Shown here: positions 9,134 to 17,617 of the stretch, in pieces | Position numbering within the stretch: the stretch's first letter is position 1 | Layout: every line of letters begins with the position of its first letter | Program-made: the position numbers and the translations under genes | NCBI RefSeq assembly: GCF_024752305.1 | Contig: NZ_JANTHX010000008.1 | Coordinates: 258,825 to 322,824, forward strand | Source: Protaetiibacter mangrovi | GTDB lineage: Bacteria; Actinomycetota; Actinomycetes; Actinomycetales; Microbacteriaceae | Direction of reading: 5' to 3' | Length of the DNA stretch: 64,000 nucleotides | The notes under the pieces: generated by a model | Told to the model about the DNA's origin: nothing | Database searches by the model: none | The model's input: the letters and a program-made list of their open reading frames with translations, nothing else

Positions 9134-10162
9134 ATGGACCGCCTACCCGAGTCCGAGGTGGAGGTCGGCATCGACGCCGAATCCGCCGCGGGTCCCCTGT
9201 CCGCCCCCGAGTTCCTGCTCGACGCCCGCGCGGTGATGGCCGCGGTCGAGACGGTGATCGACGGCAAACGCGACGTCATCGAGCTCGCCACCACCGTGCT
9301 GCTCGCCGAGGGCCACCTGCTCGTCGAGGACGTGCCGGGCGTCGGCAAGACCATGCTCGCCCGCGCGCTCGCGAAGAGCGTCGACTGCACCGTCAACCGC
9401 ATCCAGTTCACCCCCGACCTGCTGCCCTCCGACATCACCGGCGTCTCGGTGTTCAACCAGGTCGCGCGTGATTTCGAGTTCAAGCCGGGCCCCGTGTTCG
9501 CCAACATTTTGATCGGCGACGAGATCAACCGCGCGAGTCCCAAGACGCAGTCGGCGCTGCTCGAGTCGATGGAGGAGCGCCAGGTGTCGGTCGACGGACT
9601 CACCTACGAGCTGCCCGACCCGTTCACGGTGATCGCCACCCAGAACCCGGTCGAGATGGAGGGCACCTACGCGCTCCCCGAGGCGCAGCGCGACCGCTTC
9701 ATGGCCCGCATCTCGATGGGGTACCCGGATGCCGCCAACGAGGCCGCCATGCTGCGCCAGCGCGAGAAGGGCAGCCCCCTCGAGGAGCTGCGCCCCGTGG
9801 TCACGATCGAACGGCTGCGGCAGATGATCCTGACCGTGCGGGAGGTGTTCGTGAGCCCGGCGGTGGAGCACTACGTGGTCGCGATCGCCGCCGGCACCCG
9901 CGCCGACCGCGAGCTGAGGCTCGGGGCGAGCCCGCGCGCCACCCTGCAGCTGGTGCGCGCCGCCAAGGCCCGCGCGGCGCTCGACGGCCGCGACTTCGTG
10001 CTGCCCGACGACATCGACGCGCTCGCCGTGCCGGTGCTCGCCCACCGCCTGATGCCGGCGAAGTCCTCGGGCTCCGGATACGGGCGCGAGGCGCTCGCCG
10101 AGATCGCCGCGCGCATCGTCAAGTCGACGCCGGTGCCGCTCGGCGCCTCCGGAACCGCCTGA
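9134..10162 (+). CDS. MoxR-family AAA+ ATPase
   Basis: A 342-residue AAA+ ATPase. Walker A is EDVPGVGKTMLARALA, Walker B is ILIGDEINRASPKTQ, sensor 1 is FTVIATQNPVEMEGTY with the following LPEAQRDRFM arginine-finger region, and a C-terminal lid domain follows (SPRATLQLVRAAKA). MoxR proteins act as chaperone-like ATPases that activate or assemble partner proteins, commonly encoded beside DUF58 and transglutaminase membrane proteins, exactly as here. The first in-frame ATG giving the normal family length is 9134; the frame is open further upstream through a palindromic repeat, which argues against an earlier start. Confidence 0.92.
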   Translation: MDRLPESEVEVGIDAESAAGPLSAPEFLLDARAVMAAVETVIDGKRDVIELATTVLLAEGHLLVEDVPGVGKTMLARALAKSVDCTVNRIQFTPDLLPSDITGVSVFNQVARDFEFKPGPVFANILIGDEINRASPKTQSALLESMEERQVSVDGLTYELPDPFTVIATQNPVEMEGTYALPEAQRDRFMARISMGYPDAANEAAMLRQREKGSPLEELRPVVTIERLRQMILTVREVFVSPAVEHYVVAIAAGTRADRELRLGASPRATLQLVRAAKARAALDGRDFVLPDDIDALAVPVLAHRLMPAKSSGSGYGREALAEIAARIVKSTPVPLGASGTA

Positions 10163-10178
10163 GCGCCCGAGCCGCCCC

Positions 10179-11459
10179 GTGTCCGAGCCGACGTCGTCGC
10201 TGCGGCGCAGCCGCAGCATCCGTTTGACGGTGCGGGGCTGGGCGACGCTCGTGGTCGGGGTGAGCCTGCTCGTGCTGGCGTACCCGGTGGGCCGCCGCGA
10301 GCTGCTGGTCGCGGCGGTGCTCGCGCTGCTGCTTTCGCTCGGCGGGCTGCTCGTGGCGCGGGTGCGCCGCCCGAAGCTCGAGGTGATCCGGCTGTTCTCC
10401 CCGCCGGTGGTCTCGGCGGGCGGGGTGGCGCAGGTGACCCTCCGGGCGCGCAACGCGGGGTCGGTCACCACTCCCACCCTGCTGTGGAACGATGCGATCC
10501 CGTGGCGGGAGCGGCAGCAGCCGAACGAGCTCGCGCCGATCCGCATCGGATCGGCCGCGGCCCGCACGGCGGTGCTGCACTACGAGGTGCACCCCCGTCG
10601 GCGCGGGCTCTTCCCGATCGGGCCGCTCGTGGTCGAGTACACGGATCCGTTCGGCATGGCCCGCTCGGTGTCGGCGTGCGGCGACGTGGACCGCCTCACG
10701 GTGGTGCCGGCGGTCGTCGACCTGCCCGACGGCGGGCCCGTGCTCGTCGACGGCGACGGCGCTGCGCAGCTCATCCAGCGCCGCGCCGTCGGCAACGACG
10801 ACGACCTCACCACCCGCGAGTACCGCGCCGGCGACGCCCTGCGGCGGGTGCACTGGCGCGCCTCGGCCCGGCACGGCGAGCTCATGGTGCGTCAGGAGGA
10901 GCACCGCAGCCACCCGGACGCCCGCATCGTGATCGACACCCGCCTCACCGGGTATCCGGATGCGTTCCCCGACTCCGAGAGCTGGCCCCCGGCGCCGCAC
11001 TCGGACCGCTTCGAGTGGGCCGTGCGCATGCTCGCCTCCCTCGCCGTGCACCTCGACGACAGCGGCTTCCGGGTCGACGTGGTCGAGTCGGCCACGGGGC
11101 AGGTCGAGCAGATCGGCGAGCGCTGGGAGGGCGGCCAGCGCATCGAGTCGTTCCTCACGAGCCTCGCGGCGGTGCGACTGCTCGACCGCCACCACGAGCT
11201 GGTGGGCGCGTCGGCGGATGCGGCGGGCCCGACCTTCGCGATCCTCGCCGACCCGGATGCCGAGGTCGTCGACTGGGTGCTGCGGCAGCGGCGTCCGGGG
11301 CAGTCGGGTGCGGTGTTCGCGGTCGGGATGCGCGGCGAGAGCCGCGAGCGCTTCGTCGACAACGGCTGGCTCTGCATCGACGTGCGATCCGATGACGACA
11401 TCCTCGACGCCTGGCGGGCGTCGGCGACTGAGGCGGGATACCTCCGTGGCGCTTACTGA
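10179..11459 (+). CDS. DUF58 domain membrane protein
   Basis: A 426-residue protein with two N-terminal hydrophobic segments (about residues 17-55). A beta-rich region follows, then the DUF58 core with its signature DLTTREYRAGDALRRVHWRA, and a von Willebrand A-like C-terminal fold. DUF58 proteins always pair with MoxR ATPases and transglutaminase proteins; the system is thought to act at the cell envelope, but its biochemistry is not settled. GTG start 17 nt after moxR. Its 3' end overlaps the start of the transglutaminase gene. Confidence 0.9.
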   Translation: MSEPTSSLRRSRSIRLTVRGWATLVVGVSLLVLAYPVGRRELLVAAVLALLLSLGGLLVARVRRPKLEVIRLFSPPVVSAGGVAQVTLRARNAGSVTTPTLLWNDAIPWRERQQPNELAPIRIGSAAARTAVLHYEVHPRRRGLFPIGPLVVEYTDPFGMARSVSACGDVDRLTVVPAVVDLPDGGPVLVDGDGAAQLIQRRAVGNDDDLTTREYRAGDALRRVHWRASARHGELMVRQEEHRSHPDARIVIDTRLTGYPDAFPDSESWPPAPHSDRFEWAVRMLASLAVHLDDSGFRVDVVESATGQVEQIGERWEGGQRIESFLTSLAAVRLLDRHHELVGASADAAGPTFAILADPDAEVVDWVLRQRRPGQSGAVFAVGMRGESRERFVDNGWLCIDVRSDDDILDAWRASATEAGYLRGAY

Positions 11460-13671
11460 GGTGAGAACGGCGCCGCGCGCGGCCGGGGTCGGCCCCGCCC
11501 GCCGGGGGTCGCGGCTGCGACCGGGGGAGGGGCGCTGGGCGCAGGCGCTGCTGGTCGCCGCGGCGCTCGCGGCGGCGCTGGCCGGCCTGCACGTCACCCT
11601 CCAGGGCCTGTCGTGGTGGTTCGTCGGCACCGCCTACGCCGCGTCGGTGCTGCTGGCCGCCGCGCTCACCCGCAGCCTCGTGCGCTCCGCCTTCTGGCCC
11701 CCGATCGTGTCTCTCGCGGCGGGCGTCGCGCTGCTCACCCTGGGCTACGCCGCCGACACCGCGCTGCTCGGCATCATCCCGACCCCCGCGACGCTCGCGC
11801 GGTTCGGAACTCTCGTGAACTCGGGCGTCACCTCGATCGTCGAGCAGCGGGTCCCGGCCACCCCGGAGCTCGGCATCGTGCTGCTCATCGCGGTGCTCAT
11901 GGTGGTGTGCGCGTGGGCGGCCGACCTGGCCCTCGCCACCCGGCATCCGGCGCTCATCGCGGCGCCGCTGGCGGCGATCCTCGTGGTGCCGATGGCCATC
12001 AAGCCGGGTCTCGCGGACGCGTTCTGGTATCTGGTCACCGCGGCGCTCTACCTGGCGGTGCTGCGGATCGGGCGGCGCCGCGACAGCCGCCGCGTCGTGC
12101 TCGTGACCGGTGGGATCCTGGTGCTCGGCTCGCTGCTGCTGCCCTACGCGCTGCCGGGGGTCGACGCGCGCGACGCCCCGCGGGTGTCGGGCCTGCGCAC
12201 CGGCCTCAACCCGCTCATCTCGCTCGGCGACGACCTGCGCCGGGGCGACCCGATGCTCGCGCTGAGCTACACCACGTCGGCCCAGGAGCCGGTCTACCTG
12301 CGCCTCACGACGCTCGAGACCTTCACGGGCGAGACCTGGGGGCCGATCGTCGGCAGCGCGCAGGGCGGCGACCTGACGCGCTTCCCCGCCCCGACGGGCC
12401 TCGGCGGGGCGACGCCCTACGACGAGGCGACCGTCGACGTCACGGTGTCCGACGTCATCACCAACTGGCTGCCGGCCCCCTACCCGACGACGAGCGTCAC
12501 GGGGCTCACGGGCGAGTGGTTCTGGGAGCCCGACGGACTCACGGTGCGCAGCGTCGAGACGGGTGCGCGCGGCCAGCGGTACCAGGCGAGCTTCCTCGAA
12601 CTGGCCCCGACGTCCGCACAGCTCGCCGTCGCGACGTCGCGGGACGCACCCGCCGGCACGCTCGAGCTGCCCGACGGGGTGCCCGAGATCATCCCGCAGA
12701 CGGCGCACGCGGTCGCCGACGGCGCGGCCAGCTCCTACGACAAGGCGCTGGCGCTGCAGACCTACCTGCGCAGCGAACCCTTCGAGTACTCGGAGCAGGC
12801 CCCCGTCGACGAGGGCTTCGACGGCAGCGGCATGGACGCGCTCGCCGTGTTCCTCGACCGCAAGGTCGGCTACTGCGTGCACTACGCGTCCGCGATGGCC
12901 GTGATGGCACGCGAGCTCGGCATCCCGTCCCGCATCGCGGTGGGCTTCCAGCCGGGGGATCGCCAGTTCGCCGACGGCTCGAACGTCTACTCGGTGTCGA
13001 CGGACGACCTCCACGCCTGGCCCGAGCTGTACTTCGACGGCATCGGGTGGCTGCGCTTCGAACCCACCCCGGGACGCGGCGCCGTGCCGGACTACGGCAC
13101 CCAGCCGGTCGACGACCCGAACACCCCGCAGGACGAGAGCTCGCCCACCCCCTCGGCGCTGCCGACGAGCGCGACGGATGCGCGCGGCGACCGCGACGAG
13201 ACGCCGCAGACGCCCGAGCAACTCGCCGCCCAGCAGGGCGCGTCCGCCCTCGTCTCGCTCGGTGTGCTCGCCGCCGTGCTGCTCGTCGCGCTCACCCCTG
13301 CGGGCTTCCGCGCCGCCGTGCGGCGGGGCCGCATCCGCCGCATCCGGCAGGGCGGGGATGCGGCGGCCGCGGCGTGGGAGGAGGTGCGCGACACGGCGCG
13401 CGACGTGGGCTGGTCGGCGCCCGAGTCGGAGACGCCGCGCACGTTCGCGGCGCGGATCGCTGCGGAGCTCGGCGCCGAGGGGGCGATCGGGGCGTTCCGC
13501 GGGCACGTCGAGGCGAACGCCTACGGCCGGCCGGATGCCGCGGCGCTGTCTCCGGCAGAACTCGCCGCGGTGCGGCGCGAGATCCTCCGCTCGGCAGACC
13601 TGCGCACCCGCCTGCGCGCGTTCCTGCTGCCGCCGTCGCTGCTCTACCGCTGGCGCCCCGACGACCGCTGA
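11446..13671 (+). CDS. Transglutaminase-domain membrane protein (TgpA-like)
   Basis: A 741-residue protein. About five or six N-terminal membrane segments (the DUF3488 region) are followed by an extracytoplasmic transglutaminase-like domain, another membrane segment near residue 605 and a cytoplasmic C-terminal tail (DUF4129-like). Catalytic Cys477 lies in VGYCVHYASAMAVMAR and His523 in DDLHAWPELYF. The third triad position, sixteen residues after His, is Glu539 (RFEPTPG) where Asp is usual. A Pro/Thr/Asp/Ser-rich linker joins the domain to the last membrane helix. GTG at 11446 overlaps the DUF58 gene by 14 nt; GTG at 11461 is an alternative. Third gene of the MoxR operon. Confidence 0.9.
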   Translation: MALTEVRTAPRAAGVGPARRGSRLRPGEGRWAQALLVAAALAAALAGLHVTLQGLSWWFVGTAYAASVLLAAALTRSLVRSAFWPPIVSLAAGVALLTLGYAADTALLGIIPTPATLARFGTLVNSGVTSIVEQRVPATPELGIVLLIAVLMVVCAWAADLALATRHPALIAAPLAAILVVPMAIKPGLADAFWYLVTAALYLAVLRIGRRRDSRRVVLVTGGILVLGSLLLPYALPGVDARDAPRVSGLRTGLNPLISLGDDLRRGDPMLALSYTTSAQEPVYLRLTTLETFTGETWGPIVGSAQGGDLTRFPAPTGLGGATPYDEATVDVTVSDVITNWLPAPYPTTSVTGLTGEWFWEPDGLTVRSVETGARGQRYQASFLELAPTSAQLAVATSRDAPAGTLELPDGVPEIIPQTAHAVADGAASSYDKALALQTYLRSEPFEYSEQAPVDEGFDGSGMDALAVFLDRKVGYCVHYASAMAVMARELGIPSRIAVGFQPGDRQFADGSNVYSVSTDDLHAWPELYFDGIGWLRFEPTPGRGAVPDYGTQPVDDPNTPQDESSPTPSALPTSATDARGDRDETPQTPEQLAAQQGASALVSLGVLAAVLLVALTPAGFRAAVRRGRIRRIRQGGDAAAAAWEEVRDTARDVGWSAPESETPRTFAARIAAELGAEGAIGAFRGHVEANAYGRPDAAALSPAELAAVRREILRSADLRTRLRAFLLPPSLLYRWRPDDR

Positions 13672-13751
13672 TGCTTGCCACGGCGCACCGTCGTCGGCGG
13701 CTGCGCGGCATCCCCTAGGGTGGCCGCATCGGCATCCGTTCGAGGGGGTTC

Positions 13752-13805
13752 ATGCGGTACGTGATCGTGGCGGCCGACCCGATGTCGCGTGAGGAGGAGA
13801 GCTGA
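13752..13805 (+). CDS. Possible 17-codon leader peptide
   Basis: ATG at 13752, preceded by GAGGGGG, opens a 17-codon frame (MRYVIVAADPMSREEES). Its TGA overlaps the next ATG as TGATG. Its last codons also supply GAGGAGGAG, a strong ribosome-binding site for the following gene. It may be a translationally coupled leader or merely the 5' leader sequence. Confidence 0.3.
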   Translation: MRYVIVAADPMSREEES

Positions 13806-14254
13806 TGCGCATCGTGCGGGGCTTCTCGAAGGTGCTCTTCGTGCTGAGCTGGATCGTCTCCGGGATGGTGGTCGAGGTCACGCTGGTCTATGCGACGGGG
13901 GACGGGTTCCTCGTATTCAGCATCGCGTACACGCTGCTCTTCCTCATCGTCGGCGTGCGGACGTTCCGGGGTCGGGGTGAGCCCGTCGGCCCGCCGCGCG
14001 CGTGGTGGCGTGCGACCGCCACCTCGCTGTCGAGCTTCGGCATCGGTACGGCGCTCGCGGTGTTCGCGATCCTCGCCGCCGTCAGCATGGCTCTCTCGCC
14101 GGGTCCGTGGCCCGGGCGAAGCGTCGCGCTGATCGTCTTCGCGTGCGCGGTCGCCGCGTTCTTTCTCCACTCCGGATTCCGGTTGCGTTCGGCTCCGCCG
14201 AAACCCTTGCACGCTGACCTCGATCCGCGGGCCGCTCGGGTCACGTATGAGTGA
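13805..14254 (+). CDS. Hypothetical four-span membrane protein
   Basis: A 149-residue protein with four predicted membrane segments (about residues 8-28, 37-52, 77-95 and 104-121) and short basic loops (GVRTFRGRGEP, PPRAWWRA). The C-terminus is basic and soluble. ATG is preceded by GAGGAGGAG. It overlaps the next gene by 8 nt, so the two are probably expressed together. No family recognised. Its codon usage has more A/T third positions toward the 3' end than neighbouring genes. Confidence 0.6.
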   Translation: MRIVRGFSKVLFVLSWIVSGMVVEVTLVYATGDGFLVFSIAYTLLFLIVGVRTFRGRGEPVGPPRAWWRATATSLSSFGIGTALAVFAILAAVSMALSPGPWPGRSVALIVFACAVAAFFLHSGFRLRSAPPKPLHADLDPRAARVTYE

Positions 14255-14582
14255 GTTGGAGCGTCTCGCCCGCGACTGGTGGGTTCTGCACGGCGTCGGC
14301 GGGCTGCTCTCGCGGTCGCATTCCGACGAGGAGTACGAGCCGTTCGCGGACGTCGACGATCACGTCGACGCGTACGGTGCGAGCCCCGAGGAACTGGCGC
14401 GCATGCTGGTGGCACTCGTGGAGGCGGCTCCGAACCGGGATGAGCTGCCCTATCTCGGCACCTGGATCCTGGAGGACGCCGAGATGGAGTACTCGACCGA
14501 CGTCCGTGCGGCGGTGGCGCTCACGGGACTCGATCAGCCGACGATCGACAGCATCCTGTCCGGATACATCCCGAGGAGCTAG
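14247..14582 (+). CDS. Hypothetical acidic protein, 111 aa
   Basis: A small, strongly acidic soluble protein (WWVLHGVGGLLSRSHSDEEYEPF, then many Asp/Glu residues) of helical character. It starts inside the end of the membrane protein gene. The middle (SPEELARMLVALVEAAP, LPYLGTWILEDAE) looks like a small helical-repeat fold seen in some immunity-like or contact-dependent proteins. That resemblance is only an impression; no family is assigned. Confidence 0.55.
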   Translation: MSELERLARDWWVLHGVGGLLSRSHSDEEYEPFADVDDHVDAYGASPEELARMLVALVEAAPNRDELPYLGTWILEDAEMEYSTDVRAAVALTGLDQPTIDSILSGYIPRS

Positions 14583-14593
14583 GACCTTCGCCG

Positions 14594-14707
14594 ATGGACT
14601 CCACGATCCTCTTCAGCGCCTACTTCGCCGTCGACCTCGAAGCGGGCGAGATCCCGCCGCCAGGACTCGCCGACACAATGAACATCGACATCCCACTGAA
14701 CCCTTGA
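14594..14707 (+). CDS. Possible small protein or gene remnant, 37 aa
   Basis: A short frame (starting MDSTILFSAYFAVD, ending IDIPLNP) follows 11 nt after the previous stop and ends 12 nt before the stop of the convergent ABC ATPase gene. It has no clear ribosome-binding site and could be the truncated end or start of a once longer gene. No family recognised. Confidence 0.25.
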   Translation: MDSTILFSAYFAVDLEAGEIPPPGLADTMNIDIPLNP

Positions 14708-14719
14708 GCTCGGCTTCGC

Positions 14720-15490
14720 TCACCCCACCGCGAGCAGCGGCCGCCCGGTGATCGGGTTGCGGGTCCACTCGGCGCGCACGCCGAACACCTCGTGGATGAG
14801 GTCAGGCGTCAGCGTCGCCTCGGTGGCGCCGTGGGCGGCGACGCGGCCCCCCGCGAGCACCACGACGGCGTCGGCGTGGGCGGCGGCGAGGCTCAGGTCG
14901 TGCAGGGCGGCGATCACGGTCACACCCTCGGCGACGAGCTCGCCGACGAGCCGCACCATGTCGAGCTGGGCGGCGAGGTCGAGGTGGTTGGTGGGTTCGT
15001 CGAGCAGCAGGATGCGCGGCTGCTGCGCGAGGGCGCGCGCGAGCAGCACGCGTTGACGCTCGCCGCCGGAGAGGGTCGTCACGTCGCGGGTCGCGAACTC
15101 CGTCGCGCCGGCCCGCTCCAGGGCGGCGGCCACGACATCCGCCGCGTCGCGGTCGCCGCCGCCGAGCAGCGACTCGTGGGGGCTGCGGCCGAGCCGCACC
15201 ACGTCGCGCCCGGTGAGCGGCAGCTCGGTGGTGGCGTCCTGCTCGACGAGGGCCAGGATGCGCGCCCGCTGCCGCCGGGGGAGGGCGAGCAGGTCCTCGC
15301 CGCCGAGCAGCACCATGCCGGATGCGGCGTGCTCCACCCCGGCGACCGCGCGCAGCAGCGTCGACTTGCCCGCCCCGTTCGGTCCGACGATCGCCGTGAA
15401 CCCGCCCTCCGGGGCGTCGAACCCGACGCCGTCGACGAGCGGGCGGTCGCCCACCCGCACCGTCAGCTCCCGCACCTCCACGGCGGTCAT
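14720..15490 (-). CDS. Proposed F420-precursor ABC importer, ATP-binding protein
   Basis: A 256-residue ATPase of the iron-siderophore/B12 importer type. It has Walker A GPNGAGKSTLL, signature TLSGGERQRVLLARALAQ, Walker B ILLLDEPTNHLDL and H-loop ALHDLSLAAAH. With the permease and binding protein it forms a three-gene cassette adjoining cofC and cofD. It matches the arrangement described for TIGR03873/03869/03868, proposed as an F420-0 transporter in actinobacteria. Without that context it would be called an iron-chelate importer, which remains the alternative. The start overlaps the permease stop as ATGA. Confidence 0.85.
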   Translation of the reverse strand: MTAVEVRELTVRVGDRPLVDGVGFDAPEGGFTAIVGPNGAGKSTLLRAVAGVEHAASGMVLLGGEDLLALPRRQRARILALVEQDATTELPLTGRDVVRLGRSPHESLLGGGDRDAADVVAAALERAGATEFATRDVTTLSGGERQRVLLARALAQQPRILLLDEPTNHLDLAAQLDMVRLVGELVAEGVTVIAALHDLSLAAAHADAVVVLAGGRVAAHGATEATLTPDLIHEVFGVRAEWTRNPITGRPLLAVG

Positions 15491-16491
15491 GCCATGCTCC
15501 GGCGACGCAGCAGCAGCACCGCGAACACGGGCGCGCCGATGAGGGCCGTCACGATGCCGACCGGCAGCTCGCGCGGATCGAAGGCCGCCCGCGCGAAGGT
15601 GTCGGCCCAGATCAGGAACACCCCGCCGGCGAGCGCCGAGAGCGGCAGCAGGGCGCGGTTGCCGGGGCCGATCATGAGGCGCACCGCGTGCGGCAGCACG
15701 AGGCCCACGAAGCCGATCGAGCCCGACACCGCCACCAGGGCGCCGGTCAGCAGGGCGCTCGCGCCGAGCAGCGCCCAGCGGGCGCCGACCACCGGCACGC
15801 CGAGCGAGGCGGCCGCCCGGTCTCCGAAGGCGAAGGCGTCGAGCACGCGCCCGGTCAGCATGAGCGGCACCCCGACCACGAGCATCGCGACGCCCGCGAT
15901 CGCCGCCTCGGGCCAGCGGGCGCCCGCGAGGGAGCCGAGCAGCCAGCCGAGGATCTCGCGGTACGAGTCGCCGGTCGCCGTCCAGAAGATCACGAAGCTC
16001 GTGAGCGCGGCGGCGAAGCTCGACACCGCGACCCCGGCGAGCACCGTGCGGGTCGGCGTCAGCGGCCCGAACGCGGAGGCGAGCCCGAGGGTCGCGACGA
16101 GCGCCAGCATGGCCCCGCCGAACGCGGCCACCGGCAGCAGGATGCCGATGCCCAGCAGCACCACCGCGACCGCCCCGAGCGACGCCCCGGACGAGAGGCC
16201 GAGCAGGTACGGGTCGGCGAGCTGGTTGCGGGTGACCGCCTGCATGACGCAGCCGACGAGCGCCAGCCCCGCCCCCACCGCGGCGGCGGTCAGGATGCGG
16301 GGCAGCCGCAGCTGCCACACGATGCCGTCGCGCAGCGTGTCGAGCGGCGACGCGCCGCCGGTGAGATGCGCCACGACCGAGCCCCACACATCCGCGACGC
16401 CGATGTCGGCCGAGCCGATCATCACCGCGGTCGTGATCGAGGCGACGAGAGCCGCTCCGAGCACGATCGCGGCGATGACGACCCGGGTCAC
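15487..16491 (-). CDS. Proposed F420-precursor ABC importer, FecCD-type permease
   Basis: A 334-residue permease of the FecCD/BtuC family with about nine or ten membrane segments. Diagnostic stretches are LRLPRILTAAAVGAGLALVG near the N-terminus, RNQLADPYLLGLSSGASLGA in the middle and GSIGFVGLVLPHAVRLMIG before the C-terminal ARAAFDPRELPVGIVTALIG. These are the classic coupling and gate motifs of type II importers. GTG start overlaps the binding-protein stop, and its own stop overlaps the ATPase start. Function as an F420-0 or Fo importer is inferred from the gene neighbourhood. Confidence 0.86.
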   Translation of the reverse strand: MTRVVIAAIVLGAALVASITTAVMIGSADIGVADVWGSVVAHLTGGASPLDTLRDGIVWQLRLPRILTAAAVGAGLALVGCVMQAVTRNQLADPYLLGLSSGASLGAVAVVLLGIGILLPVAAFGGAMLALVATLGLASAFGPLTPTRTVLAGVAVSSFAAALTSFVIFWTATGDSYREILGWLLGSLAGARWPEAAIAGVAMLVVGVPLMLTGRVLDAFAFGDRAAASLGVPVVGARWALLGASALLTGALVAVSGSIGFVGLVLPHAVRLMIGPGNRALLPLSALAGGVFLIWADTFARAAFDPRELPVGIVTALIGAPVFAVLLLRRRSMA

Positions 16492-17474
16492 GGCAGGGCG
16501 GCGAGCTGCTCGGCGACGGATGCGGCGGCGTCGACCGTGCGCACGCCCGCCTCACCCGAGGCGAACGGCACGATGATGTAGCGCTTGTCCGCGACGGCGG
16601 GCAGGGCTGCGGTGGCGGGGTTCGACTCGAGCCGGGCGATCTTGTCGGCGGCGGTGTTCCAGGTGGCGTCGACGAGCACGATCACGTCGGGGTCGGCGGC
16701 CACGATCGCCTCCCAGCCGAGCGAATCCCAGGTGGCGTCGACGTCGGAGGCGATGTTGGTGAGGCCGGCGGTCTCGAGGATCAGCTCGGGCGCACCGAGG
16801 CCGGCGCCGACGTAGGGGATGTCGCTGCCGGATGAGTACCAGAGCGCGGTGAGCCCGCGGGTGTCGGGCTCGATCGCGTCGAGCGTCTGCTGCTGTGCGG
16901 CGAGCAGCTCGGCGGGGTCGACCCGGAAGATCGCCGCCAGCTCGGTGATCTCGGAGAAGATCTCGTCGAAGGTGAGCTTCGGCAGGGCGCCCGTGCTGCG
17001 GCATGCCGCGGGCTGCACATAGCTCGCGACGCCGAGGCCGGCGAGCTCGTCGCGGGTGCCGGCGGCATCCGCGGCGAACGCCGACTCCCACCCGGAGTAG
17101 ACGAGGTCGGGCTCCACGTCGAGCACGGATTCCTCGTTCGGCATGAAGGCGGAGAGCTCGGGGGCGTTCAGCTCGCCCGACCACTGCTCGGGGACGGGTC
17201 CGTCGGTGAACGCCGTCGCGACGATGCGGTCGCCGAGTCCGAGCGCCAGCATGAGCTCGACCGAGGTCGACTTGATCGCGACGACGCGCTCGGGCGCGGT
17301 GTCGAAGGTGACGCTCGTGCCGCAGTTGTCGACGGTGACCGACGCTGCGGTCGACGGTTCGGGGCTCGGGTTCGCGGAGACGGCGGAGCAGCCGGCGAGC
17401 AGGGCGAGCCCGGCGACGGATGCGGCGGCGGCGAGCGTGGGGCGCCGGAGGTGGTGGCGGGTGCGGGTGTTCAT
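16488..17474 (-). CDS. Proposed F420-precursor ABC importer, substrate-binding lipoprotein
   Basis: A 328-residue periplasmic-binding-type lipoprotein with lipobox LLAG-Cys29 after a basic, hydrophobic signal peptide. The TroA/FecB-like fold shows PERVVAIKSTSVELMLALGLG, EPDLVYSGWES and SLGWEAIVAADPDVIVLVDA. The KSTS/GLGDRIVATAF and SGWESAF regions agree with my memory of the 'putative F420-0 ABC transporter substrate-binding protein' family (TIGR03868) rather than ferric-siderophore binders. It is the first gene of the cassette and is divergent from cofC. The family authors proposed F420-0 as ligand; here cofC and cofD are also present, so Fo is equally plausible. Confidence 0.82.
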   Translation of the reverse strand: MNTRTRHHLRRPTLAAAASVAGLALLAGCSAVSANPSPEPSTAASVTVDNCGTSVTFDTAPERVVAIKSTSVELMLALGLGDRIVATAFTDGPVPEQWSGELNAPELSAFMPNEESVLDVEPDLVYSGWESAFAADAAGTRDELAGLGVASYVQPAACRSTGALPKLTFDEIFSEITELAAIFRVDPAELLAAQQQTLDAIEPDTRGLTALWYSSGSDIPYVGAGLGAPELILETAGLTNIASDVDATWDSLGWEAIVAADPDVIVLVDATWNTAADKIARLESNPATAALPAVADKRYIIVPFASGEAGVRTVDAAASVAEQLAALP

Positions 17475-17617
17475 GGCGGTCCTCGGGGTAGCGGAGACGA
17501 ACGGGCAGGGGCGAGCGTGAGGAGCTCGCCGTCGCAACCGCCCCAAGAGGGGGCCGGTGACGCCGCGCAGATCGGCGCAGCGGCAGGTGACGCGTCACCA
17601 GGGTACAGAATGTCGGG
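17475..17617. promoter_or_regulatory. Divergent control region of the importer and cofC, with structured leader
   Basis: On the minus strand the importer has a leader of roughly 110-130 nt. It can form two hairpins: CCCC/GGGG around 17541-17553, and GGCGAGC with GCTCGCC at about 17510-17530. A perfect 14-bp palindrome (17586-17599) lies in the centre. The cofC -10 (CAGAAT, 17606-17611) is immediately beside it on the plus strand. The layout suggests a shared operator plus an RNA element. I could not match it to a known riboswitch. Confidence 0.5.

Noticed and set aside
11155-13506. A 783-residue minus-strand open frame opposite the transglutaminase gene
   Set aside because: The plus strand has a complete domain structure and catalytic residues; the minus frame has none.
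14720-17474. Simple annotation as a ferric-siderophore importer
   Set aside because: Direct adjacency to cofC and cofD and resemblance to the proposed F420-0 transporter cassette make the cofactor-precursor role more likely; kept as an alternative.
17475-17617. Cobalamin or other known riboswitch ahead of the type II importer
   Set aside because: I looked for the conserved B12-box and core motifs on the minus strand and did not find them; only generic hairpins are present.
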